A DNA stretch of 64,000 bases from an uncultured Clostridia bacterium. GTDB lineage: Bacteria; Bacillota; Clostridia; Christensenellales; UBA1242. The DNA is taken from assembly GCA_934746515.1 (NCBI GenBank), contig CAKVFH010000006.1, positions 5,312 through 69,311 on the forward strand. The letters are read 5' to 3'. The translations under genes were made by a program, and so were the position numbers. The notes under the pieces are model-generated. The model did not search any database. It was given only the letters and a program-made list of their open reading frames with translations, and was not told where the DNA came from. Of this stretch, positions 1 to 8,938 are shown piece after piece (positions within the stretch are counted from its first letter, which is position 1; every line of letters starts with the position of its first letter).

Positions 1-71
1 ACAAAACAGGCAATGTTAATGTGCTTTATAAACGCTCTGACGGAAATTATGGCTTGATTAAAACAAAATAG
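1..71 (+). CDS. 3' end of an unidentified gene (partial)
   Basis: Only the last 22 codons are present. They are open in one frame and stop at TAG 69-71. The visible peptide ends in SDGNYGLIKTK. The G-N-Y-G-L-I pattern is loosely like a beta-propeller or WG-type repeat, but this is far too short to assign a function. A strong terminator follows immediately, which supports this being a genuine gene end. Confidence 0.5.
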   Translation, partial: KTGNVNVLYKRSDGNYGLIKTK

Positions 72-82
72 TTTTTAAGCTT

Positions 83-110
83 GGCATACAGCAAAATGTA
101 TGCCTTTTTT
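83..110 (+). terminator. Rho-independent terminator of the partial gene
   Basis: An 8-bp perfect stem, GGCATACA (83-90) with TGTATGCC (97-104), has a 6-base loop and is followed by six T. It ends only 11 bases before the next ATG. Confidence 0.85.
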
Positions 111-121
111 ATGGTAAAATT

Positions 122-1111
122 ATGAAAGAATTTTTTAAAGTTGAAAATTTATGTTTTGGATATATAAAAAAACCGCTTTGTTTAAAGGATATCAATTTTT
201 CGGCAGGAGAAAATGATAAAATTCTTGTGCTTGCGTTGGATGATTCTGGAAAAACATCAATGATAAAAACACTATCTGGTTTTGATGATAAATTTTTTGG
301 AAAGGTCTTTTTGCATGGAAAAGAAATCAGGCAGATTCCTGATGAAGAAAAGAAAATATCAATTATTTTTGATAATCCGGTTTTGGTTAATGGTTCAATT
401 GATAAAAATTTGAATTTTTTGTTTGAAACAATAAACAAGCCTGTTCCAAGCGATGAAGAAAAAATTGAATTATTAAAAAGGGTTGGTTTAACTTTTCCGC
501 TTAAGGAAAAAATTTATAAGCTAGGGAAGTTTGAACAATTTAAGTTTTGTTTGCTTCGAAGCATTATAAAAGAATCGGAAATTATTTTTATTGACGATAT
601 TTGGAAAAATAATTTCAGTGATGAAGAGTTAAAGGAGCTGCAAAAGCTACTAATTGACAATTTTTGTGACAAACTTGTTTTTGCATTTGCTAGTGACAAA
701 TCTTTTGTTAAAAATAGGAGATTTTTTGAAGAGTTTAAACCAAACAAAGTTTTATATTTGAGCTATTCTAAAATTGCGGAATATAAAACTATTGAAGAGT
801 TTCTGGATTGTTCTATCAATTTGGATGCTTGTGCGTTTAACTTTGAACTGGTTAGGAAAGAAGGTTATTGTGTTTTTCAAGACGGAAGTTTTTATTTGGT
901 GTTTGACGAGAAAAACGAGATTAAAATTGACAAGTCTTTAAATGGAAATTTTGAGAAATTAAAGCTTGCTAATAATGATAATGAAGACATAATTTTGGTT
1001 TATAAAAATGATTTAAAAATCGACTTTTTGAAAAATAATGACTTTAACAAATTGCTGGAGTTAAAACAAATGATGATATTTTCAAAACTTGATGGAAGTA
1101 AAGTATTATAA
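122..1111 (+). CDS. degenerate ABC-type ATP-binding protein
   Basis: The 329-residue protein has an ABC ATPase-like N-terminal domain (about residues 5-210) and a C-terminal part I do not recognise. The family normally hydrolyses ATP to drive transport. Here each key motif is altered: the P-loop reads ALDDSGKT (residues 38-45), so the first glycine of GxxGxGK[ST] is missing. The position of the LSGGQ signature reads LGKFEQ. Walker B reads IIFIDD, with Asp where the catalytic Glu should be. No membrane partner lies next to it. The start at 122 is the first ATG after the terminator, and the ABC strand 'KVENLCFGY' begins six residues in; no ribosome site is visible. It may bind nucleotide without efficient hydrolysis, but that is inference. 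Confidence 0.7.
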   Translation: MKEFFKVENLCFGYIKKPLCLKDINFSAGENDKILVLALDDSGKTSMIKTLSGFDDKFFGKVFLHGKEIRQIPDEEKKISIIFDNPVLVNGSIDKNLNFLFETINKPVPSDEEKIELLKRVGLTFPLKEKIYKLGKFEQFKFCLLRSIIKESEIIFIDDIWKNNFSDEELKELQKLLIDNFCDKLVFAFASDKSFVKNRRFFEEFKPNKVLYLSYSKIAEYKTIEEFLDCSINLDACAFNFELVRKEGYCVFQDGSFYLVFDEKNEIKIDKSLNGNFEKLKLANNDNEDIILVYKNDLKIDFLKNNDFNKLLELKQMMIFSKLDGSKVL

Positions 1112-1128
1112 AATATTGCTAAAAATTA

Positions 1129-1157
1129 TTGAAATTAAAATTTGGATTTGTTATAAT
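1129..1157 (+). promoter_or_regulatory. sigma-A promoter of the HTH-nth-obgE operon
   Basis: TTGAAA (1129-1134) and TATAAT (1152-1157) are separated by 17 bp. They lie 25 bases before the ATG at 1183, which has an AAGGAG ribosome site (1171-1176). Confidence 0.75.
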
Positions 1158-1182
1158 ACAAAATGTATTTAAGGAGATAATT

Positions 1183-1596
1183 ATGGATTATTTGGCTGGA
1201 AAGAATAATGGTGCTAATGTTCAAGATAAAAATGAGAGTGGTGCTAAACAAACAAAAAAGCAAGAATCTCAATTTTCTAAACTTGAAAAGTCAATACTAT
1301 CTTGTTTGACGCTTGATCAACAAGCTGTTATTTGTGAAAAGTTTTTGACACCTGAAATTATTTCAGTGCTTGAAGACAAGGAACTTATTGATTGTATCAA
1401 CGCATTTTTTAAAAATAATCTTAACATTTCCGAAACTAGCAGAAACGCTTTTTTGCACAGAAATACTCTCTTGTATCGTATTGAAAAAATTAGCAGAGTT
1501 ACAAAACTTAACATCAGAAATTTTGATGATGCGATGACTTTTAAAATTTTAACTATTGTTTATGATAAAATGAATGAAAGACTAGGGAGAAAATAA
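1183..1596 (+). CDS. PucR/CdaR-type helix-turn-helix protein
   Basis: The 137-residue protein has a charged N-terminal region (about 1-40) and a C-terminal helix-turn-helix, with the pattern NNLNISETSRNAFLHRNTLL followed by YRIEKI. This is the signature of the PucR/CdaR C-terminal DNA-binding domain. The sensory domains of full-length PucR or CdaR proteins are absent. The start was set at 1183 because AAGGAG lies 7 bases upstream; a longer TTG-initiated reading would start inside the -35 element. The stop overlaps the nth start by one base, so the two are probably translationally coupled. Its target genes cannot be inferred beyond possible autoregulation of this operon. Confidence 0.75.
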   Translation: MDYLAGKNNGANVQDKNESGAKQTKKQESQFSKLEKSILSCLTLDQQAVICEKFLTPEIISVLEDKELIDCINAFFKNNLNISETSRNAFLHRNTLLYRIEKISRVTKLNIRNFDDAMTFKILTIVYDKMNERLGRK

Positions 1597-2222
1597 TGAA
1601 GTCGAATGTTTTGGATATTGTAAATGCGGTTGACAAACTTTATGAGAACCCAAAATGCGAACTTGTTTTTTCATCGAATTATGAATTGCTCGTTGCTGTT
1701 ATATTGTCTGCTCAATGCACCGATAAAAGAGTTAATCAAGTGACGAGTGAACTTTTTAAAGAGTTTAATACTCCTGAAAAAATGATTACTTTGTCACAAG
1801 AGCAGTTGGAAAACAAAATTCGTTCTTGTGGCTTTTTTCATAATAAGGCTAAACATATTTTGGAAGCTTCAAAAGATCTTGTTGAAAGATTTAATGGAGA
1901 GATTCCGAGTGATAAGAAAAGTTTAAAAAGTTTGGCAGGTGTTGGGGAAAAAACTGCAAATGTCGTGCTTGCCACTGCGTTTAATGTTCCAGCGATTGCT
2001 GTCGACACACATGTTTTTCGCGTTTCAAACAGGCTGGGTATTGCAAATTCAAAGGATGTTTTAAAAACACAAAAACAACTTGAAAAGAATCTTCCAAAAG
2101 ACAAATGGATAAAATTTCATTATGCACTTGTGCTTCATGGCAGATATGTTTGCAAGTCTCAAAAACCAAACTGCGAAGGCTGTGGACTAAAAGAATATTG
2201 TAAATTTTACAAAAAAAGATAG
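1596..2222 (+). CDS. nth: endonuclease III
   Basis: Bifunctional DNA glycosylase/AP lyase of base excision repair, removing oxidised pyrimidines. At 208 residues it has normal family length. The helix-hairpin-helix reads LAGVGEKTANVV and includes the catalytic Lys. The catalytic Asp lies in AVDTHVFRV. The C-terminus carries the [4Fe-4S] cysteines with spacing C-x6-C-x2-C-x5-C (CKSQKPNCEGCGLKEYC). It overlaps the preceding HTH gene by one base and precedes obgE by 9 bp. Confidence 0.96.
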   Translation: MKSNVLDIVNAVDKLYENPKCELVFSSNYELLVAVILSAQCTDKRVNQVTSELFKEFNTPEKMITLSQEQLENKIRSCGFFHNKAKHILEASKDLVERFNGEIPSDKKSLKSLAGVGEKTANVVLATAFNVPAIAVDTHVFRVSNRLGIANSKDVLKTQKQLEKNLPKDKWIKFHYALVLHGRYVCKSQKPNCEGCGLKEYCKFYKKR

Positions 2223-2231
2223 GAGAGTTTT

Positions 2232-3506
2232 ATGTATCTTGATAGAGTTAAAATTTTTATAAAAGCTGGTGATGGTGGAAACGGGAAAACAAGTTTTCAT
2301 TCAGAAAAATATGTTGAAAAAGGTGGACCAGACGGCGGTGACGGCGGAAATGGCGGGTCTATCGTTTTTGTTGCGGACAGAACTATTGACAGTTTGATTG
2401 ATTTTAGATTTACAAAACACTATCGCGCTGAAGCTGGTGGAAATGGCGGAAGCAGCAACATGCGCGGAAAGAATGCACCAAATCTTGTTATAAAAGTTCC
2501 TTGTGGAACAGTTATTCGTGATAACGAAACAAACAATATCATTGCTGACTTGTTTGATGACGGCGAGTCAATCACTGTTTTGAAAGGTGGTCAAGGCGGA
2601 CTTGGAAATGCAAGATTCAAATCTTCAACAAGACAGCGTCCATCATTTTCACAAACTGGTCAACTTTGTGAAGAAAAAGAAGTTATACTTGAACTTAAAA
2701 CCATTGCTGATGTTGGTTTAATTGGATTTCCTAATGTTGGGAAAAGTACAATTCTTTCAATGCTTACAAATGCAAAGCCAAAGATAGCAAACTATCATTT
2801 CACAACGCTTGCGCCAAATATTGGTGTTTGCAAATATGCTGGTTCGTCATTTGTTATTGCGGATATTCCAGGTTTGATTGAAGGTGCCAGCGAGGGTGTT
2901 GGTCTCGGACATTATTTCTTGAGACATATTGAAAGAACAAGAGTTTTGATTCATGTTATTGATATTTCTGGAAGCGAAGATCGTGATCCTTATGAAGATT
3001 TTAAGATTGTAAATAACGAGCTTAAGAAATACGGAAACCATGTTGAGAATTTGCCACAAATTATTGCACTTAACAAAATCGACTTGGTTGATGATAAAAA
3101 GAAAATAAGCGACTTTAAAAACAAGGTTGCAAAGCTTAAAAAGAAATATGAAATTGTTGAGATTTCAGCAGTTTCAAACAATAATCTTGATGAACTTTTA
3201 ACAAAGACTGTTGAGCTTTTGAAAACCTTGCCACCAAAACAAAAACTTGAATTTGAACCTTTTGTTTACGAAAGACCAAATCCAAACAAATGGGAAGTTA
3301 TAAAATATGATGATAACTCGTTTGAAGTTGTTGGTGGATTTATTGATGAGCTTGTGCGTGGCGTTGTTTTAAATGATTTTCAATCATTTTCATATTTTCA
3401 GAAAGTGCTTAAAGATAAAGGCATTATCAAGGCCTTGAAAAAACAAGGTGCAAATGAAACTTCTACAATTAGAATTAAAGATATTGAATTTGAGATTAAG
3501 GAGTAA
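2232..3506 (+). CDS. obgE: Obg-family GTPase
   Basis: Essential GTPase of late 50S ribosome assembly and stress/sporulation signalling. The 424 residues give the full domain order: the glycine-rich Obg fold (1-157, rich in GGDGGNGG-type loops), the G domain with P-loop GFPNVGKST, switch motif DIPGLIEGA and NKID, and a C-terminal OCT domain (about 345-424), present in low-GC Gram-positives. An AGGAG site precedes the ATG. The gene ends 4 bp before the HD hydrolase. Confidence 0.97.
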   Translation: MYLDRVKIFIKAGDGGNGKTSFHSEKYVEKGGPDGGDGGNGGSIVFVADRTIDSLIDFRFTKHYRAEAGGNGGSSNMRGKNAPNLVIKVPCGTVIRDNETNNIIADLFDDGESITVLKGGQGGLGNARFKSSTRQRPSFSQTGQLCEEKEVILELKTIADVGLIGFPNVGKSTILSMLTNAKPKIANYHFTTLAPNIGVCKYAGSSFVIADIPGLIEGASEGVGLGHYFLRHIERTRVLIHVIDISGSEDRDPYEDFKIVNNELKKYGNHVENLPQIIALNKIDLVDDKKKISDFKNKVAKLKKKYEIVEISAVSNNNLDELLTKTVELLKTLPPKQKLEFEPFVYERPNPNKWEVIKYDDNSFEVVGGFIDELVRGVVLNDFQSFSYFQKVLKDKGIIKALKKQGANETSTIRIKDIEFEIKE

Positions 3507-3510
3507 AAAT

Positions 3511-4158
3511 ATGGAAAGAAATATCGTTGGAGCTGCACTTGAATTTGTTAAGAAATTTTTTGAAGGAGAAACAAGCGGACACGATTACTATCACACATAC
3601 AGAGTTTTTAAGATTGCCCAAAACATGGCAAAAAACAATAAAACGGCTGATTGTGAAATATGCGAGCTTGGCGCACTTCTTCATGATGTTGATGATATTA
3701 AAATTTCACCAACGACTTATGAAAATAAAGACAATGCTAGAAATTTTTTGCTTCAAAATAATTATCCAAAAGATAAGATAGATTTTATTTGCAAGATTAT
3801 TGACGATGTTTCTTTTAGGGGAAAAGATTCTGTTAAGCCACAGACAATAGAAGGTATGATTGTTCAAGATGCTGACAGACTTGACGCGATTGGTGCGATT
3901 GGTATTGCTAGAACTTTTGCTTATGGTGGAAGACATGGAAGAGAGATTTATAATCCAGACATAAGGCCCGTGTTAAATCAATCAAAAGAGCAATATCACA
4001 AATCGAATTCACCAACCATAAATCATTTTTATGAAAAATTGTTACTGCTTAAAGATATGATGAATACTGAAGAAGGAAAGAAAATTGCCGAGCAAAGAAC
4101 CCAATATATGAAAGAATATTTAGACGAGTTTTTTGCAGAATGGAATGGCGAAAGATAA
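3511..4158 (+). CDS. HD-domain phosphohydrolase (YedJ-like)
   Basis: The 215-residue protein has the HD metal-binding set: H in SGHDYYHTYRV, HD in GALLHDVDD and a distal D in VQDADRLDAIGA. The last segment, followed by IARTFAYGG, is typical of the YedJ/YpgQ subgroup of HD hydrolases, whose members act on nucleotides or related phosphoesters. It differs from YqeK, the HD protein usually found near obg and yhbY. The start at 3511 was chosen for its AAGGAG site; a longer reading would overlap obgE by about 60 bases. The substrate is unknown. Confidence 0.85.
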   Translation: MERNIVGAALEFVKKFFEGETSGHDYYHTYRVFKIAQNMAKNNKTADCEICELGALLHDVDDIKISPTTYENKDNARNFLLQNNYPKDKIDFICKIIDDVSFRGKDSVKPQTIEGMIVQDADRLDAIGAIGIARTFAYGGRHGREIYNPDIRPVLNQSKEQYHKSNSPTINHFYEKLLLLKDMMNTEEGKKIAEQRTQYMKEYLDEFFAEWNGER

Positions 4159-4168
4159 AGGAGAAAAT

Positions 4169-4462
4169 ATGTTAAATTCAAAACAAAGAGCAAATTTAAG
4201 AAGTATTGCTTCAACACTTCAACCAATGGTTATGATTGGTAAAGACGGACTTACTGATAATGTTTTGGAGCAAATTGGAAATCAGCTTCATGCTCATGAA
4301 ATGGTTAAAGTTTCTGTTTTAGACGGAGCAGAAGAAAGTGCAAATGATTATTTGCATCAAGTTGCTGAAAAACTTAAAGCGGAAGAAGTTTGCTCAATTG
4401 GTAAAAAGTTTGTTGTTTATAAATTATCAAACAAGAAAGGCTTAAAACACATTGAGTTTTAG
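4169..4462 (+). CDS. yhbY: YhbY/CRM-domain RNA-binding protein
   Basis: The 97-residue protein is a single CRM (CRS1-YhbY) domain, with LNSKQRANLRSIA at the start and the IGKDGLTD loop matching the conserved GxxG RNA-contact loop. The family associates with pre-50S ribosomal particles, consistent with obgE upstream. The start at 4169 has an AAGGAG site. It lies in the same operon, with 10-bp gaps on either side. Confidence 0.93.
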   Translation: MLNSKQRANLRSIASTLQPMVMIGKDGLTDNVLEQIGNQLHAHEMVKVSVLDGAEESANDYLHQVAEKLKAEEVCSIGKKFVVYKLSNKKGLKHIEF

Positions 4463-4471
4463 GAGAAAATT

Positions 4472-5203
4472 ATGAAACTTGTTTTGATTGGTGGTGGCGA
4501 TTATGGCACAAAACCAGAAAAGCCATACAATTTAAAAGAGATTGATGAAGAAACTGTGAAACTCACAGGCAAAGCTCATCCAAGACTTTTGTTTTTAAGT
4601 TTCACAATAAAGTCTAATTTTACATTTGGTTGCATGAAAAAACACTTTATGGAATTAGGTGTGCAATGCGAGCATTTATGTTTTGATGAGTTTTCAAATC
4701 AAAAGACAGTTGACAGCAAGTTTAAAAGGGCTGATATAGTTTATATTGGTGGCGGGAACACAGTTTATTTTATGCAGCTTATAAAAAAGTTTGGGCTTGA
4801 CAAAAAGATTATTGAAGCGGCTGAACAAAACAAAGTTATTGCTGGCAGATCTGCTGGGGCAATCATAATTTCAGATTGCGGAAGTTCTGATTCAAGAAAG
4901 TATAAAAATTCAAGCATCTTTACATGTGTAAAAGGACTTGGGATTTTTGATGTGTTGCTTGCGCCACATTATATGGGTTCTGGAAGAGAACAAGACATTC
5001 CAAGAATGCTTAAAAATAAAAAATCTAAAGTCGCAATTGGGGTTGATAGTGTGTCTGCACTTGTTGTTGATGGCGATATTTTTGAAGTGATTTCGCCAGA
5101 TGATAAAAACTGGGTTTATAAATGTTATTATTGTGGGCAGGATTTTGTTCAAAAGAAACTTCCAAAAAATGGCAAAGTTAATGATTTGATTGCGAAACAA
5201 TAA
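4472..5203 (+). CDS. S51-family peptidase (peptidase E-like)
   Basis: The 243-residue protein has the nucleophile elbow GRSAGA, where Ser is the catalytic residue of the S51 class I glutaminase-like fold. GGGNTVYFMQLIK precedes it and a likely catalytic His lies in LAPHYMG. S51 enzymes include aspartyl dipeptidases and cyanophycinases; the length suits a PepE-type dipeptidase. It is the last gene of the operon. The promoter for the pheST leader starts directly after its stop codon and no terminator is visible between them. Confidence 0.85.
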   Translation: MKLVLIGGGDYGTKPEKPYNLKEIDEETVKLTGKAHPRLLFLSFTIKSNFTFGCMKKHFMELGVQCEHLCFDEFSNQKTVDSKFKRADIVYIGGGNTVYFMQLIKKFGLDKKIIEAAEQNKVIAGRSAGAIIISDCGSSDSRKYKNSSIFTCVKGLGIFDVLLAPHYMGSGREQDIPRMLKNKKSKVAIGVDSVSALVVDGDIFEVISPDDKNWVYKCYYCGQDFVQKKLPKNGKVNDLIAKQ

Positions 5204-5232
5204 TTGACAAACAATTTTTAATGTGATACAAT
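5204..5232 (+). promoter_or_regulatory. sigma-A promoter of the pheST T-box leader
   Basis: A perfect TTGACA (5204-5209), 17-bp spacer and TACAAT (5227-5232). The -35 begins at the first base after the peptidase stop codon. Confidence 0.85.
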
Positions 5233-5237
5233 CATCG

Positions 5238-5480
5238 TGTTTAGTAAAAGCTGTGAAAGTGATTTAGTAGTTTATATGAAAGTTTAAGAGAGTTTTCGCC
5301 TTGGGCTGTGAGCGAAAATAATGGAAATATAAATGAATTTCGGCACTGGAGCTGGATATAGAAATATATCTCGGAAAATGCTTCCGTTATAGCAAAATGA
5401 GGTGAGTTTTCTCACGAATTAAGGTGGTAACACGCTAGTCTCTCGGCGTCCTTAAACAGGACTACGAGAGATTTTTATTT
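5238..5480 (+). ncRNA. T-box leader, Phe-specific (specifier UUC)
   Basis: This regulatory leader reads the charging state of tRNA-Phe and controls pheST by premature termination. Stem I carries an AGAGAG segment (5287-5292), a stem TTTTCGC/GCGAAAA and a specifier region where TTC (5339-5341) is followed by GGCACTGGAGC, matching the conserved bases after the specifier in T-boxes. A small hairpin GTGAG/CTCAC (5402-5415) comes before the T-box sequence AAGGTGGTAACACGC (5421-5435). The terminator has stems CTCTCG/CGAGAG and GTCCT/AGGAC and a U-rich tail (5439-5480). The T-box reads AACACG where ACCGCG is usual, so it is slightly divergent. The Phe specifier agrees with the genes downstream. Confidence 0.93.
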
Positions 5481-5498
5481 TACAAAAAGGAGATTTTT

Positions 5499-6533
5499 AT
5501 GGATTTAAAAATTGTTGAAGATGCTGAAAAAGAATATCTTGAAAGTTCAAAAGATGTTGAAAATCTTGACTCTCTTGAAAATTTAAGATTGAAATTTTTG
5601 GGCAAAAAGGGACTTATTACTGATATTATGGCAAAATTCAGAGAAGTGCCAGCAGAACTAAAAAAAGAATTTGGACAAAAAGTTAATGGCTTAAAGAAAA
5701 AGATTGAAGAAAATATTGAAAATATTAAAGCAGAACTTGCTGAAAAGCAAATTGAAAATGAAATCAAGCACACAAAAATGTTTGACTATTCGCTTCCAGT
5801 TGACACAAAAACAGGTTCTTTAAACCCAAGAACTATCATTCAAAAACAAGTTGTTGATATTTTTAAAGGTATGGGATTTGTTGTTGAAGACGGAAACGAA
5901 GTTGAAACAGAATACAACAACTTTGAGTCTGTTAATGTGCCAAAAAATCATCCAGCTCGTGATACTCAAGACACATTTTGGCTTAACAATGGTCAGTTAT
6001 TAAAAACACAAACAAGTGCTGCACAAAACAGAATTTTGAGAACTTATGGACCTGAGTGTAAGGTAATTTTCCCAGGAAGAGTGTTCAGAAATGAAGCCCT
6101 TGATGCAAGGCATGAAAACACATTCTTCCAACTTGAAGGTGTTGTTGTTGGCAAAAATGTGACTGTTGCAAATCTTATCTATTTTGAAAAAGCAATGCTT
6201 AAGTCATTATTCAAAAAAGATATTGATGTTAGACTTCGTCCTGGATTTTTCCCATTTACAGAACCAAGCTATGAAATGGATGCAAAGTGTCCATTCTGTT
6301 CGGGAAAAGGTTGCCATACTTGCGGTGGAAGTGGCTGGCTTGAGCTTTGTCCATGCGGCATGATTCATCCAAATGTTTTGAGAATGGCTGGTGTTGATCC
6401 AGAAGAATATAACGGCTTTGCTTTTGGTTTGGGCTTTGATAGACTTGTTATGATTAGAACAAATCTTGATGATATTAGATATTTAAACAGCAATAACTTG
6501 AAGGTTTTGAGCCAGTTCAAAACAAGGATTTAA
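5499..6533 (+). CDS. pheS: phenylalanyl-tRNA synthetase alpha subunit
   Basis: Catalytic subunit of the alpha2-beta2 enzyme that charges tRNA-Phe. At 344 residues it has standard length, with an N-terminal tRNA-binding coiled coil (about 1-90) and a class II core. Motif 2 has FPGRVFRNEALDARHENTF, the substrate segment GFFPFTEPSYEMD is present, and motif 3 is GFAFGLGFDRLVMI. The CPFCSGKGCHTCGGSGW cysteine cluster replaces a plainer loop and looks like a small zinc knuckle, as in some Gram-positive PheS. AAGGAG lies 8 bases upstream. It is controlled by the T-box leader. Confidence 0.97.
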   Translation: MDLKIVEDAEKEYLESSKDVENLDSLENLRLKFLGKKGLITDIMAKFREVPAELKKEFGQKVNGLKKKIEENIENIKAELAEKQIENEIKHTKMFDYSLPVDTKTGSLNPRTIIQKQVVDIFKGMGFVVEDGNEVETEYNNFESVNVPKNHPARDTQDTFWLNNGQLLKTQTSAAQNRILRTYGPECKVIFPGRVFRNEALDARHENTFFQLEGVVVGKNVTVANLIYFEKAMLKSLFKKDIDVRLRPGFFPFTEPSYEMDAKCPFCSGKGCHTCGGSGWLELCPCGMIHPNVLRMAGVDPEEYNGFAFGLGFDRLVMIRTNLDDIRYLNSNNLKVLSQFKTRI

Positions 6534-6546
6534 GGGGGAAGAGAAA

Positions 6547-8922
6547 ATGTTTATTTCAATGAATTGGATCAATGATTATGTTGATCTTTCTGGTATAGAA
6601 ACAGAAGAACTTGTAAAAAGATTCAATTTGGCAACCGCTGAAATTGAAGATTATGAAGAAAAAGGTAAAAACATTCAAAACGTTGTGTTTGGAAAAATCC
6701 TTGAAATCGCAAACCACCCAGAATCAACAAAACTTCATATTTTAAAGGTCGATGTTGGTGATGAAGTTTTGCAAATTGTTTGTGGTGCGCCTAATGTTAG
6801 AGTTGGTATGGTTACTGCAGTTTGCAAAGTTGGCGGAAGTGTTATTGCTGGAAAAATCAAGCAATCAAAGCTTGTTGGTGTTGAATCAAATGGCATGTGC
6901 TGTGCAGAAGCTGAACTTGGTATTGGTGCTGACGATGACGGCATTATGGATATTAAAGAAGATGTAAAGATTGGTCAAAATATTAAAGATGTTTGGCCAG
7001 TTGATGATGTTGTTTTGGAAATTGACAATAAATCACTCACAAATCGTCCTGATCTTTGGGGACACTATGGATTGGCTCGTGAATTTGCTGCGATTTTCAA
7101 GAGACCTTTAAAAAAGATTCCTGTTGAAGATTTGGAAAAATATAATAATTTGCCTGAAGTTAAAATTGATATTGAAACAGAAAATTGTTTCAGATATTCA
7201 AGCGTTTGTGTTGAAAATATTGCTGCAAAAAAATCTCCAAGAGAAATGGCAATTAGGTTAAACTATGCAGGCATGAGAGACATCAATTTGCTTGCAGATT
7301 TGACTAACTATGTTATGCTTGATCTTGGTCTTCCAATGCATGCGTTTGACAATAAAATTGTGAAAGGAATTCATGTTGAATCATCTAATGGTGAAGTTGT
7401 TATGACAACTTTGGAAGGCGAAGAACACAAGCCACCAAAGGGTGCAACACTAATTTGTGATGAAACAAAAGAACCGGTTGCAATTGCAGGTGTTAAGGGT
7501 GGTTTGAAATCTGGGATTTCTGATGACACAAATTCTGTTTTGTTTGAAGCGGCTGTTTTTGATTCAGAAAATATCAGAAAAACCGCTCGTGGTATTGGTT
7601 TAATTACTGATGCTTCACAAAGATACGAAAAATCTCTTGACCCAGAACTAACACCAGTTGCGCTTTCAAGAATTGTATATTTGCTTAAACAAATTGACTC
7701 TGGCGCAAAAGTGAGCTCAAGATTTTCTGATTGTTATAAGAAAAAATATCCTAAAATTGTAATTGATCTTGACCCAAAATTTATCAGCAAAATTGTCGGT
7801 GCTGAAATTTCAAAAGAGTTCATCATCAGCACACTTACAGATCTTGAATTTGATGTTAAAGAAGATGGTGAAATTTTAAAAGTTGGCGTGCCAACATTCA
7901 GGGCAACCAAAGATGTTTCTATCAAAGAAGATTTGGTTGAAGAAGTTGCTAGACTTTATGGCTATGACAACATTAAACCAATGCCATTAAAATTTGACAC
8001 TGTTCCACAAAATTTGATTAAGTCTATTGAATATGAATATGAAACAAAATTGTTTCTTGCACAAAAGTATGACGCAAATGAAATTCATTCTTATTTGTGG
8101 AATTATGAAGATTTTAATAAGCAACACAAGATTAACACAAAATCATATTTGCAACTTTTGGATTCATCAAATGCTGGACAAAGTGGAATTAGAAGCGAAC
8201 TTTTGCCAACACTTTTAAGATGCTTGGATGAAAATAAAAACAACTATGAAGATGTTAGAGTTTTTGAAATCGGCAGAGTGGTTTCAGGATTGGATGAACA
8301 AAACCTTGCAATTGAAAACAAAAAACTTGCACTTTTGTTGGCGTCACAAAAGAAATCAGAACAAGAATTGTTCTATGAAATGAAGACCATTATTGTTGAT
8401 ATTGCCAAAAATTTGATGGGCGTTGATGTTGAGCTTGAAAAAGGCGAGACAGTGCCATATTTGCATCCAGTAAATTCATTTAGAATTAAGTCAAGAACTG
8501 ATGATTATGGATACATGGGAATTTTGCATCCAGAAACAAAGAAAGCAATTGATAAAAGATTTAATATTTGCTTGCTTGAAATTGATTTTGAAAAACTTGC
8601 AAACACAGTTGTTTATGCAAAAAAGATTAAGCAAGTTTCAAAATATCAATCTGTTGAAATTGACTATAATGTTTTGATTGATGAAAATATGGTTTATGAA
8701 GAGCTTGTTAAAAAGCTTGGAAAGTTCAAATCGAAAATCATGATTGGCTACAATCTTGTTGATATTTATGAAAATAAAAATGTGCTTGGAGATAAAAAAT
8801 CAGTTACACTTCGTTTTAATTTGGCTAGTATGGATCACACACTTTCGGGTGAAGAAATTGAGAATTTTAGAAAAGAATTTGAAGAATATGTAAAACGCAA
8901 TGGACTTGAACTTCGTGCATAA
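6547..8922 (+). CDS. pheT: phenylalanyl-tRNA synthetase beta subunit
   Basis: The 791-residue partner of PheS handles tRNA anchoring and editing. The expected order is present: an N-terminal OB-fold/EMAP domain (about 40-150, VCGAPNVRVG and GMCCAEAELG), B3/B4 editing domain (about 205-400), B5 domain (about 400-475), catalytic-like core and the C-terminal ferredoxin-like anticodon-binding domain (about 700-791). It lies 13 bp after pheS with a GGGGGAAG ribosome site and ends in a strong terminator, so pheS-pheT is a two-gene unit. Confidence 0.97.
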   Translation: MFISMNWINDYVDLSGIETEELVKRFNLATAEIEDYEEKGKNIQNVVFGKILEIANHPESTKLHILKVDVGDEVLQIVCGAPNVRVGMVTAVCKVGGSVIAGKIKQSKLVGVESNGMCCAEAELGIGADDDGIMDIKEDVKIGQNIKDVWPVDDVVLEIDNKSLTNRPDLWGHYGLAREFAAIFKRPLKKIPVEDLEKYNNLPEVKIDIETENCFRYSSVCVENIAAKKSPREMAIRLNYAGMRDINLLADLTNYVMLDLGLPMHAFDNKIVKGIHVESSNGEVVMTTLEGEEHKPPKGATLICDETKEPVAIAGVKGGLKSGISDDTNSVLFEAAVFDSENIRKTARGIGLITDASQRYEKSLDPELTPVALSRIVYLLKQIDSGAKVSSRFSDCYKKKYPKIVIDLDPKFISKIVGAEISKEFIISTLTDLEFDVKEDGEILKVGVPTFRATKDVSIKEDLVEEVARLYGYDNIKPMPLKFDTVPQNLIKSIEYEYETKLFLAQKYDANEIHSYLWNYEDFNKQHKINTKSYLQLLDSSNAGQSGIRSELLPTLLRCLDENKNNYEDVRVFEIGRVVSGLDEQNLAIENKKLALLLASQKKSEQELFYEMKTIIVDIAKNLMGVDVELEKGETVPYLHPVNSFRIKSRTDDYGYMGILHPETKKAIDKRFNICLLEIDFEKLANTVVYAKKIKQVSKYQSVEIDYNVLIDENMVYEELVKKLGKFKSKIMIGYNLVDIYENKNVLGDKKSVTLRFNLASMDHTLSGEEIENFRKEFEEYVKRNGLELRA

Positions 8923-8938
8923 AACTTAATATAAAAAA

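Noticed and set aside
1..71. Left-end fragment as the missing end of the right-end lipoprotein (circular molecule)
   Set aside because: The fragment is too short to link, and a window cut from a chromosome explains both partial genes.
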